The notes under the pieces were generated by a model that saw nothing but the letters and a program-made list of their open reading frames with translations, did not search any database and had not been told where the DNA came from. A stretch of DNA of 64,000 nt from JBCCIM01 sp965263205 (GTDB taxonomy: Bacteria > Bacteroidota > Rhodothermia > Rhodothermales > JAHQVL01), in contig CBDHHF010000025.1 in the NCBI GenBank assembly GCA_965263205.1, positions 1-64,000 on the forward strand, in the 5' to 3' direction. A program made the translations under genes and the position numbers. Shown here piece after piece: positions 9,823-16,784 of the stretch. Numbering within the stretch: position 1 is the stretch's first letter; each line of letters opens with the position of its first letter.

Positions 9823-9840
9823 CCTGCTTCAGGTACACCC

Positions 9841-10848
9841 ATGACGCGCACTTCTTTTCCTTCCAAAATGCTGGCCCTGACGTTTGTCGCTGCCGGCCTC
9901 CTGTTCACAGCCTGTGAGCCGTATCAATTCCAGGCCCTCAAAGGCACCATCACAACCGAAGCCAAAAACGCCGCAGACGTATTGCCGGCGGATGTGATGT
10001 ACGTTGCTATGATGAACACGCAGGACCTCAAAAACAACGAATACACGGACTTATTTGGCGACAACGGCATCGTCTTTAGTAATGTAGAAAGTGATGATCT
10101 TGCACAACTGCAAGACTTCATGAATGCAACGGGATTTGACCCGAACGACGATCTCCGAGAAATGTATGTTGCCGTATCGCCAAGATCGCAGAGCCAGCCA
10201 ACATTTAGTATGGTAGCTTACGCGTCAAACGATCCTGCAGAACTTCAGGCGTATCTTGAAAACAACGCCGGCGATGATCTCAACAAAAGGAATTACAAAG
10301 GCATTGATGTTTTTGAAGCAGAAGATGGCACAAAACCAAGCCTGAGCTTCGTTAACGAAGAAATGATTATTGCAGCGGCGAACCCAGGTTTGCTCGAAGA
10401 TATGATTGATCGTCTTCAGGGCGATGGCACACAAGCACTGGCATCAAACGAAAAGATGACCGAACTGATGACGCAAGCGTCAATAGGTGGCAGTGGTTGG
10501 TTTGTCGCGAAGAAACCAGAAATCAATACAAACATGCGCAGTGGCGGTAACGAAATTGAGCAAAGCGCGCAGCAAATATGGAATACGCTGGACTACGTGG
10601 TTGGTGCAGTCAACATCGAAAGCACTGGATTTGATAGCCAGATGTTTTTCTATCCGAACGAAGGCGTAGACGCCAAAGACATGGCAAGCCTGATGAATGG
10701 CATGATTGCCGTAGCCAAAGTACAACCTGAAATTCAACAGGAGTTTGTAGAAGTCCTTGATGATATGCGGGCAAAAGCCTCGGGCGACTACGTCGAGATG
10801 GATCTCTTCATCGAGAACAACATGATCCAAACCGTCAGCGACCGATAA
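9841..10848 (+). CDS. DUF3352-like lipoprotein
   Basis: A 335-residue lipoprotein (hydrophobic signal to LFTAC, lipid on C25). The remainder resembles DUF3352-type proteins: a start like AADVLPADVMYVAMMNTQDL, a central FSMVAYA segment, and a repeated half near residues 200-260 (GSGWFVAKK, DYVVGAVNIESTGF). The family is of unknown function and is usually anchored on the periplasmic side. It follows the broken ABC permease by 18 bases, so co-transcription is likely. The gene itself is intact, which contrasts with its two neighbours. Confidence 0.65.
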   Translation: MTRTSFPSKMLALTFVAAGLLFTACEPYQFQALKGTITTEAKNAADVLPADVMYVAMMNTQDLKNNEYTDLFGDNGIVFSNVESDDLAQLQDFMNATGFDPNDDLREMYVAVSPRSQSQPTFSMVAYASNDPAELQAYLENNAGDDLNKRNYKGIDVFEAEDGTKPSLSFVNEEMIIAAANPGLLEDMIDRLQGDGTQALASNEKMTELMTQASIGGSGWFVAKKPEINTNMRSGGNEIEQSAQQIWNTLDYVVGAVNIESTGFDSQMFFYPNEGVDAKDMASLMNGMIAVAKVQPEIQQEFVEVLDDMRAKASGDYVEMDLFIENNMIQTVSDR

Positions 10849-10902
10849 GACCACATTGCATGGCTACCGCCATGGCCCTGGGTGTAAGATGCCGGCTTTG
10901 TG

Positions 10903-12525
10903 CTAGCGTACTACGCTCAGGGCTTTTGTTTGCACGCCACTTTCGGTAGTGAGGCGGTAGAAATACCGGCCAGCTGGCAAACCCTGCGTCACAACAGGCA
11001 CCTCATAGCGCCCCGCCGGCTGCGTGGTATCAACAACCGACATCAATTGACGCCCCTGAACATCGAACACGTCTAGCCGAACTGGCGTGGTTGCAGCCAA
11101 CTCGTAACCCACCGTTGTGACGTTCATCGCAGGGTTCGGATAGTTCTGCATCAAACGGAACGTGCCGGCTGCCGGCGTATCATCCACAGCGATGGGCAAT
11201 GCACCGAGGAAGTTGAGCGTGTTAAACGAATCTCCAAGTACCGCGTGTGCTTCGCCGTATTCAAGGCCAAACCAACCTTGCAGAATCGTCTGATATACTG
11301 CGCGGAAGTCCACGTTGAACAGCGGATCGCCAAACTGATCCGTGGCAACCAAATCAGGCATCGCGCCATACATGCCACCTTGCAATTCATTGGCAATCAC
11401 AAAAAGCGGTGCAGCGGTACTGTGATCAGTACCAAACGAACCATTTTCGAATACAGAACGGCCAAACTCGGAAAACGACATAATCAGGACGCGGTCCATG
11501 AGTTCAGCTGCTTCCAGATCTTCCACAAAAGACTTTACTGCCCCGCCAATTTCCTGCAGCAACTGGGTATGCAGCGGCTCTTGTTCAGCGTGTGTATCAA
11601 ACCCACCAATCGAAACCACATAAACGCGTGCGCCCAGCTCACCTTTGATCAGGCGAGCAACGATAGACAGATCTGATGCTAGTGCTGTATCCGGGTAGTT
11701 TACCTGGTTGGTTGCATTACCGGCTGCGTCCTGAATCGCCGTTGCGTAACGGTACGAGTCGTTGATCACCTGGCGTGCGTAGCGCATTTCGTTGCCAAAC
11801 GTGGTCTCGGGAATGCCGTCGAAGTCGAACGCAATCCCTTTGCCGGCCAACCGGTCAAATGCTTCAGGACTGGCAATTGACATCCCGGTATTTTTACCAA
11901 CGCCGTTAAACAGGAAAGAAGAGCCACCTAGCTGTACCCCAAGCGGGAATGGAGAAGGCGGTTCGCCGAATGTCGGATACAACGTTTCCATCGTCCTGCC
12001 TGTCCAGCCATCCGTGATAAACGTATCACCATCTGAAGCAGACATCCAGATATCAGTCGACCGGAAATGCGACAGATTGGGACTCGGATACCCTACGCCT
12101 TCAACGATGGCTGTACGACCGTCTGCATAAAACGGATAGAGATCCGCCAACGCGTTGTTCAAACCACGCTCAGCATTCAACGAAATGGTATCTGCTTTTG
12201 CGATCGCCAGATTTGGGCGCTCGTTGTAATACGTGTCATTGTTGACCGGCACGATGGTATTTAATCCATCATTCCCACCATCCATTTGCAGCAATACCAG
12301 TACGCGATCGGTGTCGACGCCCTGCAATGAATTGAGCATGGAAGACTGGCCAAACGCGGTCATTGCCGTCTGTTGAAACATGAAACTGCCGCCAACAGAA
12401 GCTACGCCAAGGGCTTGCATAAACTGCCGGCGCGACCACTGCGCGTGCTGCTTTGCATGGGCTTCGCCGTGCTCTAGCCGGCTACCTTCCCGAAAATTTG
12501 TCGTTTTATTTTTGTCTGTATGCAT
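10903..12525 (-). CDS. DUF1501 protein with Tat signal and T9SS sorting domain
   Basis: A 540-residue DUF1501 protein; I use the ATG at 12525, although a TTG 12 bases upstream is in frame. A twin-arginine motif (SRRQFM) precedes a hydrophobic stretch, so Tat export is expected. The core (about 60-440) shows family hallmarks: LVLLQMDGGNDGLNT, NLSHFRSTDIW, GGFDTHAEQ, MSFSEFGRSVFENGS and GTDHSTAAPLFV. The family is related to alkaline-phosphatase/sulfatase-fold proteins, but its reaction is not established. The last 85 residues form a T9SS domain (QNYPNPAMN to ALSVVR). The gene follows the DUF1800 gene in the same direction, the usual arrangement for this pair. A second such pair is at 28.2-31.7 kb. 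Confidence 0.88.
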   Translation of the reverse strand: MHTDKNKTTNFREGSRLEHGEAHAKQHAQWSRRQFMQALGVASVGGSFMFQQTAMTAFGQSSMLNSLQGVDTDRVLVLLQMDGGNDGLNTIVPVNNDTYYNERPNLAIAKADTISLNAERGLNNALADLYPFYADGRTAIVEGVGYPSPNLSHFRSTDIWMSASDGDTFITDGWTGRTMETLYPTFGEPPSPFPLGVQLGGSSFLFNGVGKNTGMSIASPEAFDRLAGKGIAFDFDGIPETTFGNEMRYARQVINDSYRYATAIQDAAGNATNQVNYPDTALASDLSIVARLIKGELGARVYVVSIGGFDTHAEQEPLHTQLLQEIGGAVKSFVEDLEAAELMDRVLIMSFSEFGRSVFENGSFGTDHSTAAPLFVIANELQGGMYGAMPDLVATDQFGDPLFNVDFRAVYQTILQGWFGLEYGEAHAVLGDSFNTLNFLGALPIAVDDTPAAGTFRLMQNYPNPAMNVTTVGYELAATTPVRLDVFDVQGRQLMSVVDTTQPAGRYEVPVVTQGLPAGRYFYRLTTESGVQTKALSVVR

Positions 12526-12630
12526 GGTACTGCACAAAAAGAGATGACTGGATGACGGTTTTCGTGGTACTAGGGTGTGTCTGAAAATTCAGTTCTGCTT
12601 TGTTAGATCCTTCACATTCGCTCAGGATAC

Positions 12631-12670
12631 GGCTTTGTCTCTGCCAATTTGGGATTTTTCAGACAAAGCC
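12631..12670. terminator. Hairpin between DUF1800 and DUF1501 genes
   Basis: A perfect 10-bp stem (GGCTTTGTCT at 12631-12640 with AGACAAAGCC at 12661-12670) overlaps the stop codon of the DUF1800 gene. There is no clear T-run in the direction of transcription, so it may be an attenuator or an mRNA-stabilising structure between the two genes. Confidence 0.5.
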
Positions 12671-14322
12671 TAGTTCAGGTGGATCTCTGGAAGCTGGTAG
12701 AGATAGATGAGAAACCTGCGCACGCGGTCTATTGCACCGGGCTGGTTCAGGTCCCATTCATACCACGGGGTGCCTTCAAGCAGGCGTTTGGTCAGATCGA
12801 GCACATAGGCCGGGCCGTTGGCAAACTCGTCGGGTACAGGCTGGACGCCCCCCGAAAGATCGCCGGAAACCGGATCGATGAACAATTGCTCAACTTCTAC
12901 CGGAGAGAAGTGCGCCGCAAGCGCCAGCGGAAGCCGGAACGCTGCGTGCGGATCTGCCGGGTCATGGATGCTGTTGGCCATCGCCAGCAGCGCGTCATCC
13001 GGTATATAAAAATTGGACACGTAGAATCCGAGGTACTGGAAACGGTCTGCAACACTCGACGTAGTCAACCACGTTCTATACCCGGGCCAGCCGGCTACGT
13101 TAGGCGGATTGAGGAGTGCCTGGCCGCTGTTTTTCACGCCGTATACCATATCCAGGAATGCGCGATCGCTCGATGCGGTCACGCCGGCTTCGACGACCAT
13201 CCCTACGTACAGCTCAGATGGTGATTTAAACCGGCCACCAATCACATCTTCAGAGAAAAAGTGCTCACTGGCAAGCAACGCCTGCATGACGGGCGCGATG
13301 TCAAATCCGTTCGATTTGAATAGCGCGACCATCTGATCGACCACATCTTCATTTGGCGTGTGGTACACAAATTCCCGATACATCCGGCTGCAGATGTAAT
13401 GGGCAATCTGGTCGGCGCGTTCTTCAAAAATGATATCGATTACCTGGTCGTATCCCCAGTTGCCTGTGCGACCAAATATGGTTTTGGAGCCGGCATCAAA
13501 CAAGCCCGCTGCGAAGTTAACCGACAGCGTATCCAGATCAACTTTCCAACCGGTCAGTGCACGCGAAATTTCCTCGATATCTGACTGGGTATAGTTTTGG
13601 TTGCCGTCTTTGTCATTAATCCCCATTGTGAACAGCTCCAGCAATTCACGGGCATAATTTTCATTGGGCTCACCCACCTCGCTGAGAAAACCATCGAGGT
13701 AATACAGCATGGCCATATCCCGACCAATCGCGTTAATGAGGTCTTTGAAGTTGCCCAGTCCCTCATCTCGCAACAGCTCAACATACCGATACGCAACAGC
13801 GCTTACACCATGCGTGTCGTAATCGGTTACGAGCAAATTTGCCCAGAACATGGTCATTTTCTCACGTAGACCATTTTGCTGCATTTCGTGCAGTATGGTC
13901 ACCTGCATATCCTCAAACCATCGGAAGTTTTTGTCGATGAATTCGAGTTGTTCTTCCAGCGGGGCACGCCAGTCTACCGGCGGCAAGCTTGCCCAATCGG
14001 GCTCGGGCGGTTTGGCCGCCGTTTGCGCTTCGGTAAAAAGTTGGGCGACAGCCTCGTTGGCCGGCATACCTGTGAAAGTCTGCATACGCGTCGGCGCGGC
14101 GCCATAATTTGCACGACGCAGCAAATGCGCGGCTTCACGGCGGCTTAGTGGCGTAGTACGCGGCGTCAGGTTGGCGTTTGCCAGAACCGGAGGCGGCGGC
14201 GCGATCGTTTTCGCGGCTGATGGTGCATCGGGTAATTCTGCGGACGCAGGACGCGGCGTAATAAGGCCACGCTCAACCATCAACCGTGCTATATGAGTCT
14301 TATAGACGGGATTAGAAGGCAT
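12670..14322 (-). CDS. DUF1800 family protein
   Basis: A 550-residue DUF1800 protein. The first 70 residues are Pro/Ala-rich and lack a clear signal peptide. The family body starts at LSRREAAHLLRRANYG and holds LREKMTMFWANLLV, the hallmark PNENYARELLELFTMG, FEERADQIAHYICSRMYREFV and LNPPNVAGWPGYRTWL. DUF1800 proteins nearly always travel with DUF1501 partners, as here. The function is unknown; they are thought to act in the cell envelope. The paralogue at 30182-31669 shares all these motifs. It is probably the first gene of a two-gene operon. The absence of a secretion signal suggests either co-export with the Tat substrate DUF1501 or a missed leader. Confidence 0.88.
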   Translation of the reverse strand: MPSNPVYKTHIARLMVERGLITPRPASAELPDAPSAAKTIAPPPPVLANANLTPRTTPLSRREAAHLLRRANYGAAPTRMQTFTGMPANEAVAQLFTEAQTAAKPPEPDWASLPPVDWRAPLEEQLEFIDKNFRWFEDMQVTILHEMQQNGLREKMTMFWANLLVTDYDTHGVSAVAYRYVELLRDEGLGNFKDLINAIGRDMAMLYYLDGFLSEVGEPNENYARELLELFTMGINDKDGNQNYTQSDIEEISRALTGWKVDLDTLSVNFAAGLFDAGSKTIFGRTGNWGYDQVIDIIFEERADQIAHYICSRMYREFVYHTPNEDVVDQMVALFKSNGFDIAPVMQALLASEHFFSEDVIGGRFKSPSELYVGMVVEAGVTASSDRAFLDMVYGVKNSGQALLNPPNVAGWPGYRTWLTTSSVADRFQYLGFYVSNFYIPDDALLAMANSIHDPADPHAAFRLPLALAAHFSPVEVEQLFIDPVSGDLSGGVQPVPDEFANGPAYVLDLTKRLLEGTPWYEWDLNQPGAIDRVRRFLIYLYQLPEIHLN

Positions 14323-14548
14323 AGAAATCGGAAAGTGCCTATGGAGATAAGTAAGTTGAGCCGGAACGTGCTCAGCTACTTATACTCCTGTTTTCCACAA
14401 CGTTCTCGGAAGAGGGGCAAAAGATGTAAAGAGGGGCATAGCGCTGTTCAAGATGCCGGCCTGGTCTGCTGCCGGCGAATCCGCGCTACTTACTTAATCG
14501 TCCCGTAATGGCTCAGTTTCGGGAATTGGATGTTCCACTTAAATGAAA
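14323..14548. other. Upstream region of the DUF1800 gene with inverted repeat
   Basis: No gene is seen. An imperfect inverted repeat (14348-14361 with 14370-14382, arms built on TAAGTA and GAGC) lies 26-60 bases upstream of the DUF1800 start. It could be an operator or 5' leader hairpin. Nothing else is recognisable. Confidence 0.4.
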
Positions 14549-14576
14549 GCGCCGGCATCCCGAAGAATGCCGGCGC
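14549..14576 (-). terminator. Rho-independent terminator after the phosphatase genes
   Basis: A perfect 10-bp GC-rich stem (GCGCCGGCAT / ATGCCGGCGC) with an 8-base loop, followed in the minus direction by the T-rich sequence CTTTCATTT. It lies 59 bases past the stop of the minus-strand phosphatase gene. Confidence 0.8.
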
Positions 14577-14583
14577 AATGCCA

Positions 14584-14637
14584 CAAAACCTGGCCCTAAA
14601 ACAAAACCTGGCAGTAAAACAAAACCTATTGGTCTTA
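14584..14637. repeat. 18-bp tandem repeat, three copies
   Basis: Units beginning CAAAACCT start at 14584, 14602 and 14620. The first two differ at only two or three bases and the third has diverged. The array ends at the stop codon of the minus-strand phosphatase gene. Confidence 0.8.
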
Positions 14638-15576
14638 TTCAGTCAAATTAGTCCGGATCTGCTGTATTTCGGCATCGGTCAGTTCAAGTCCGTCTGTCAG
14701 ATACGTTTCAAATGAACCGTACGTAGTATCTATCGCCGCCAATGCTGCTTCCAGATGCGAGGCATGCGCCCCAATCGACGGATGCAATGACGCAACCCCT
14801 TGCCCGTACGCATATTGCAATTCTTCGTACGTATGCAAATTGGTTGTCAGAAAATCATCCATGACTTCTGCATCGGATGCCCCAAGCGTTTTTAACAGCA
14901 GCGCTGAGGCAAATCCTCCCCGATCTTTACCGCCTTGACAGTGGAATACAAGGGGCAAACTGCTTGAATCAGCAAGGGTACGCATAAAATCGCCGTACAC
15001 GTGTTTATAATCTAAAGCAAACTCAATGTACCGTTCTTCGCGTGCGTCCTGCACATCGATATCGAGTACCTTCAGTGTACTATCAACTTTGACGTAATCC
15101 CCTTCAATAAACCACCGACGAATTTGCGCATAGGTATCCTCATCGATCTGTACGTCCAGACTCTGCTTTGATCGGTCGATGGGAAAATTGAGTGCTTGTT
15201 CTACCGAGGAGATTTCACGATCCGGGTCTTCTTCAATTTCAGCTGCGTATCGGAAATCCACAATGGTTTTAACGCCAAGCCCTTCGAGTACGGCAACGTC
15301 TTTGGTCGATATTTCGTGCAGTGCGCCGCTCCGATACAGTAGCCCTTCTTTTAACCGTACAGGGCTTTTGGTGCTTAGCACAACAGGCCTAAAGTTAGGT
15401 GCCCCTTCAAGCATCTGGTTTATCGCTGTACCAGAACAGTCGGGTAATTCAATCCCGAGCGAATCCTGGCAAAACGAAGCTTCGGCCGCGTTGCTAAGCG
15501 GCGGTATACCTGACTCACACCCGATCAGTAAAGCTGTTACAGCCAGTGCAATAAGGCTCAGTTTGAAGTTTTTCAT
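14635..15576 (-). CDS. Tyrosine-phosphatase-like lipoprotein (Y_phosphatase3 family)
   Basis: A 313-residue lipoprotein (signal to LLIGC, lipid on C20) with a tyrosine/dual-specificity phosphatase domain of the PF13350 type. The P-loop HCQGGKDR carries the nucleophile C213 and the phosphate-binding R219; upstream are LYRSGALHEIS and VKTIVDFRYAAEIEEDPD, which match the family. It should hydrolyse phosphate monoesters at the cell surface or in the periplasm, where phosphorylated proteins, lipids or inositol phosphates are possible substrates. It starts 14 bases after the stop of a second phosphatase of the same family, so the two form an operon and are likely an old duplication. Confidence 0.85.
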   Translation of the reverse strand: MKNFKLSLIALAVTALLIGCESGIPPLSNAAEASFCQDSLGIELPDCSGTAINQMLEGAPNFRPVVLSTKSPVRLKEGLLYRSGALHEISTKDVAVLEGLGVKTIVDFRYAAEIEEDPDREISSVEQALNFPIDRSKQSLDVQIDEDTYAQIRRWFIEGDYVKVDSTLKVLDIDVQDAREERYIEFALDYKHVYGDFMRTLADSSSLPLVFHCQGGKDRGGFASALLLKTLGASDAEVMDDFLTTNLHTYEELQYAYGQGVASLHPSIGAHASHLEAALAAIDTTYGSFETYLTDGLELTDAEIQQIRTNLTE

Positions 15577-15590
15577 ATGTATCCCAGCGT

Positions 15591-16685
15591 TTAGTACAGC
15601 AGCCGCGCACGCATACGCTCTAGCGTTTCTGCTTCGATCCCCATCACCTCGCTGAAGAAGCCTTCAACGGATCCGTGATTTTCTTCAATAGAAGCAAACA
15701 TCGCTTCGATGTAAGCGGGATCTGAACGCAACAAGGGCCGGCGTACTTCCGCGGGCAGTTTTGCAAGTGCTGCATAGGGACGATCCTCGTCTTCGTCAGT
15801 CATCGCATACGCAGCCTCGTAGTCTACAACCTTTTCCGACATGGCGTAGTCAGCTACAATCACAGAACGCGGTACGCCTAGCGCTGACAACAACAAGGCA
15901 GCACCTGTACCTGCTCGGTCTTTTCCTGCTGAGCAATGGAAAAGAAGCGGCGTTTCGCCCGCAGCAAGCCGGCGAAACATGGTGGCGTACTTATCAGCGT
16001 GATCATACGCGATCTCGTGGTAGAGACCAATCATAACCTGGCGCATGGCTTCTGGCGTCACCCCTTTCTCCAAAAATTCAGAGAGGCTGCCGTCTTCGCC
16101 GCTATCAGCATACCCCCAGGCGATGATCTGCGGCGCCTTGCCTCCCCGCCAAACGGTAGCTTCGTAGGCACGCTCGTTGGAATCACGAAGGTCACAGACA
16201 ACGGCAATATCCAGATCAGCCAGGTAGGTATAGTCAGGATCGGTGAGGCCGGCTAATACACCTGAGCGATACATTACGCCCCAGCGCGTGGTTTTACCAC
16301 TTTCAGTCGGGTACCCGCCCAAATCACGAAAATTGCGACCACCTTCGAGCGGTAGTAACCGTTCTGCGACCCAATACCCCGATTCACTACCTACCGGTTG
16401 GATGTAGAAATAAGGTCTGGTGATCTCTTCAGGAATATTAACCTTCAGCGTGCCGTTTTCGTCCGATTCAGCGAGCAACTGCATTGAAGCATCCGCTTCT
16501 GGTGTGGCAGCCATGTATATGTTCACAGCTCCTTTTTCGGCATTCCAGGAAAGCATCAACTGGTTTTCGGCAACCCGTTCAACCTGGACATCATCTGGCT
16601 GAATAACAGGGCCCGCAAACACTGTAGTCAGAATGCCCAATGCGAACACACAAACTACACGTAATTGTAGGTAAATAGATAACAT
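15591..16685 (-). CDS. Secreted tyrosine-phosphatase-like protein
   Basis: A 364-residue protein with a Sec signal (ending about VFAGP). A fibronectin-like beta domain (about 30-110: LMLSWNAEKGAVNIYMA) precedes a PF13350-type phosphatase domain (about 115-364). The entry motif is GGRNFRDLGGYPT and the P-loop is HCSAGKDR, with C251 and R257 as catalytic residues. The product is presumably periplasmic or secreted. It is the first gene of a two-phosphatase operon. The TonB receptor lies upstream on the same strand but is separated by a strong terminator at 16737-16764. PTP-like phytases have a comparable P-loop, so inositol phosphates are one possible substrate. Confidence 0.85.
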   Translation of the reverse strand: MLSIYLQLRVVCVFALGILTTVFAGPVIQPDDVQVERVAENQLMLSWNAEKGAVNIYMAATPEADASMQLLAESDENGTLKVNIPEEITRPYFYIQPVGSESGYWVAERLLPLEGGRNFRDLGGYPTESGKTTRWGVMYRSGVLAGLTDPDYTYLADLDIAVVCDLRDSNERAYEATVWRGGKAPQIIAWGYADSGEDGSLSEFLEKGVTPEAMRQVMIGLYHEIAYDHADKYATMFRRLAAGETPLLFHCSAGKDRAGTGAALLLSALGVPRSVIVADYAMSEKVVDYEAAYAMTDEDEDRPYAALAKLPAEVRRPLLRSDPAYIEAMFASIEENHGSVEGFFSEVMGIEAETLERMRARLLY

Positions 16686-16736
16686 GGTAAGCCCTCAAGA
16701 TTTTCGGCTATAAGACAAACTGGAAGAACACACAAA

Positions 16737-16764
16737 CACCACCGCCCCAGGCAGGGCGGTGGTG
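16737..16764 (-). terminator. Rho-independent terminator of the TonB receptor gene
   Basis: A perfect 11-bp GC-rich stem (CACCACCGCCC / GGGCGGTGGTG) with a 6-base loop, 20 bases past the stop of the TonB receptor. In the minus direction the sequence after it is TTTGTGTG. Confidence 0.85.
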
Positions 16765-16784
16765 CAAAAGATGTGTACAATCGA

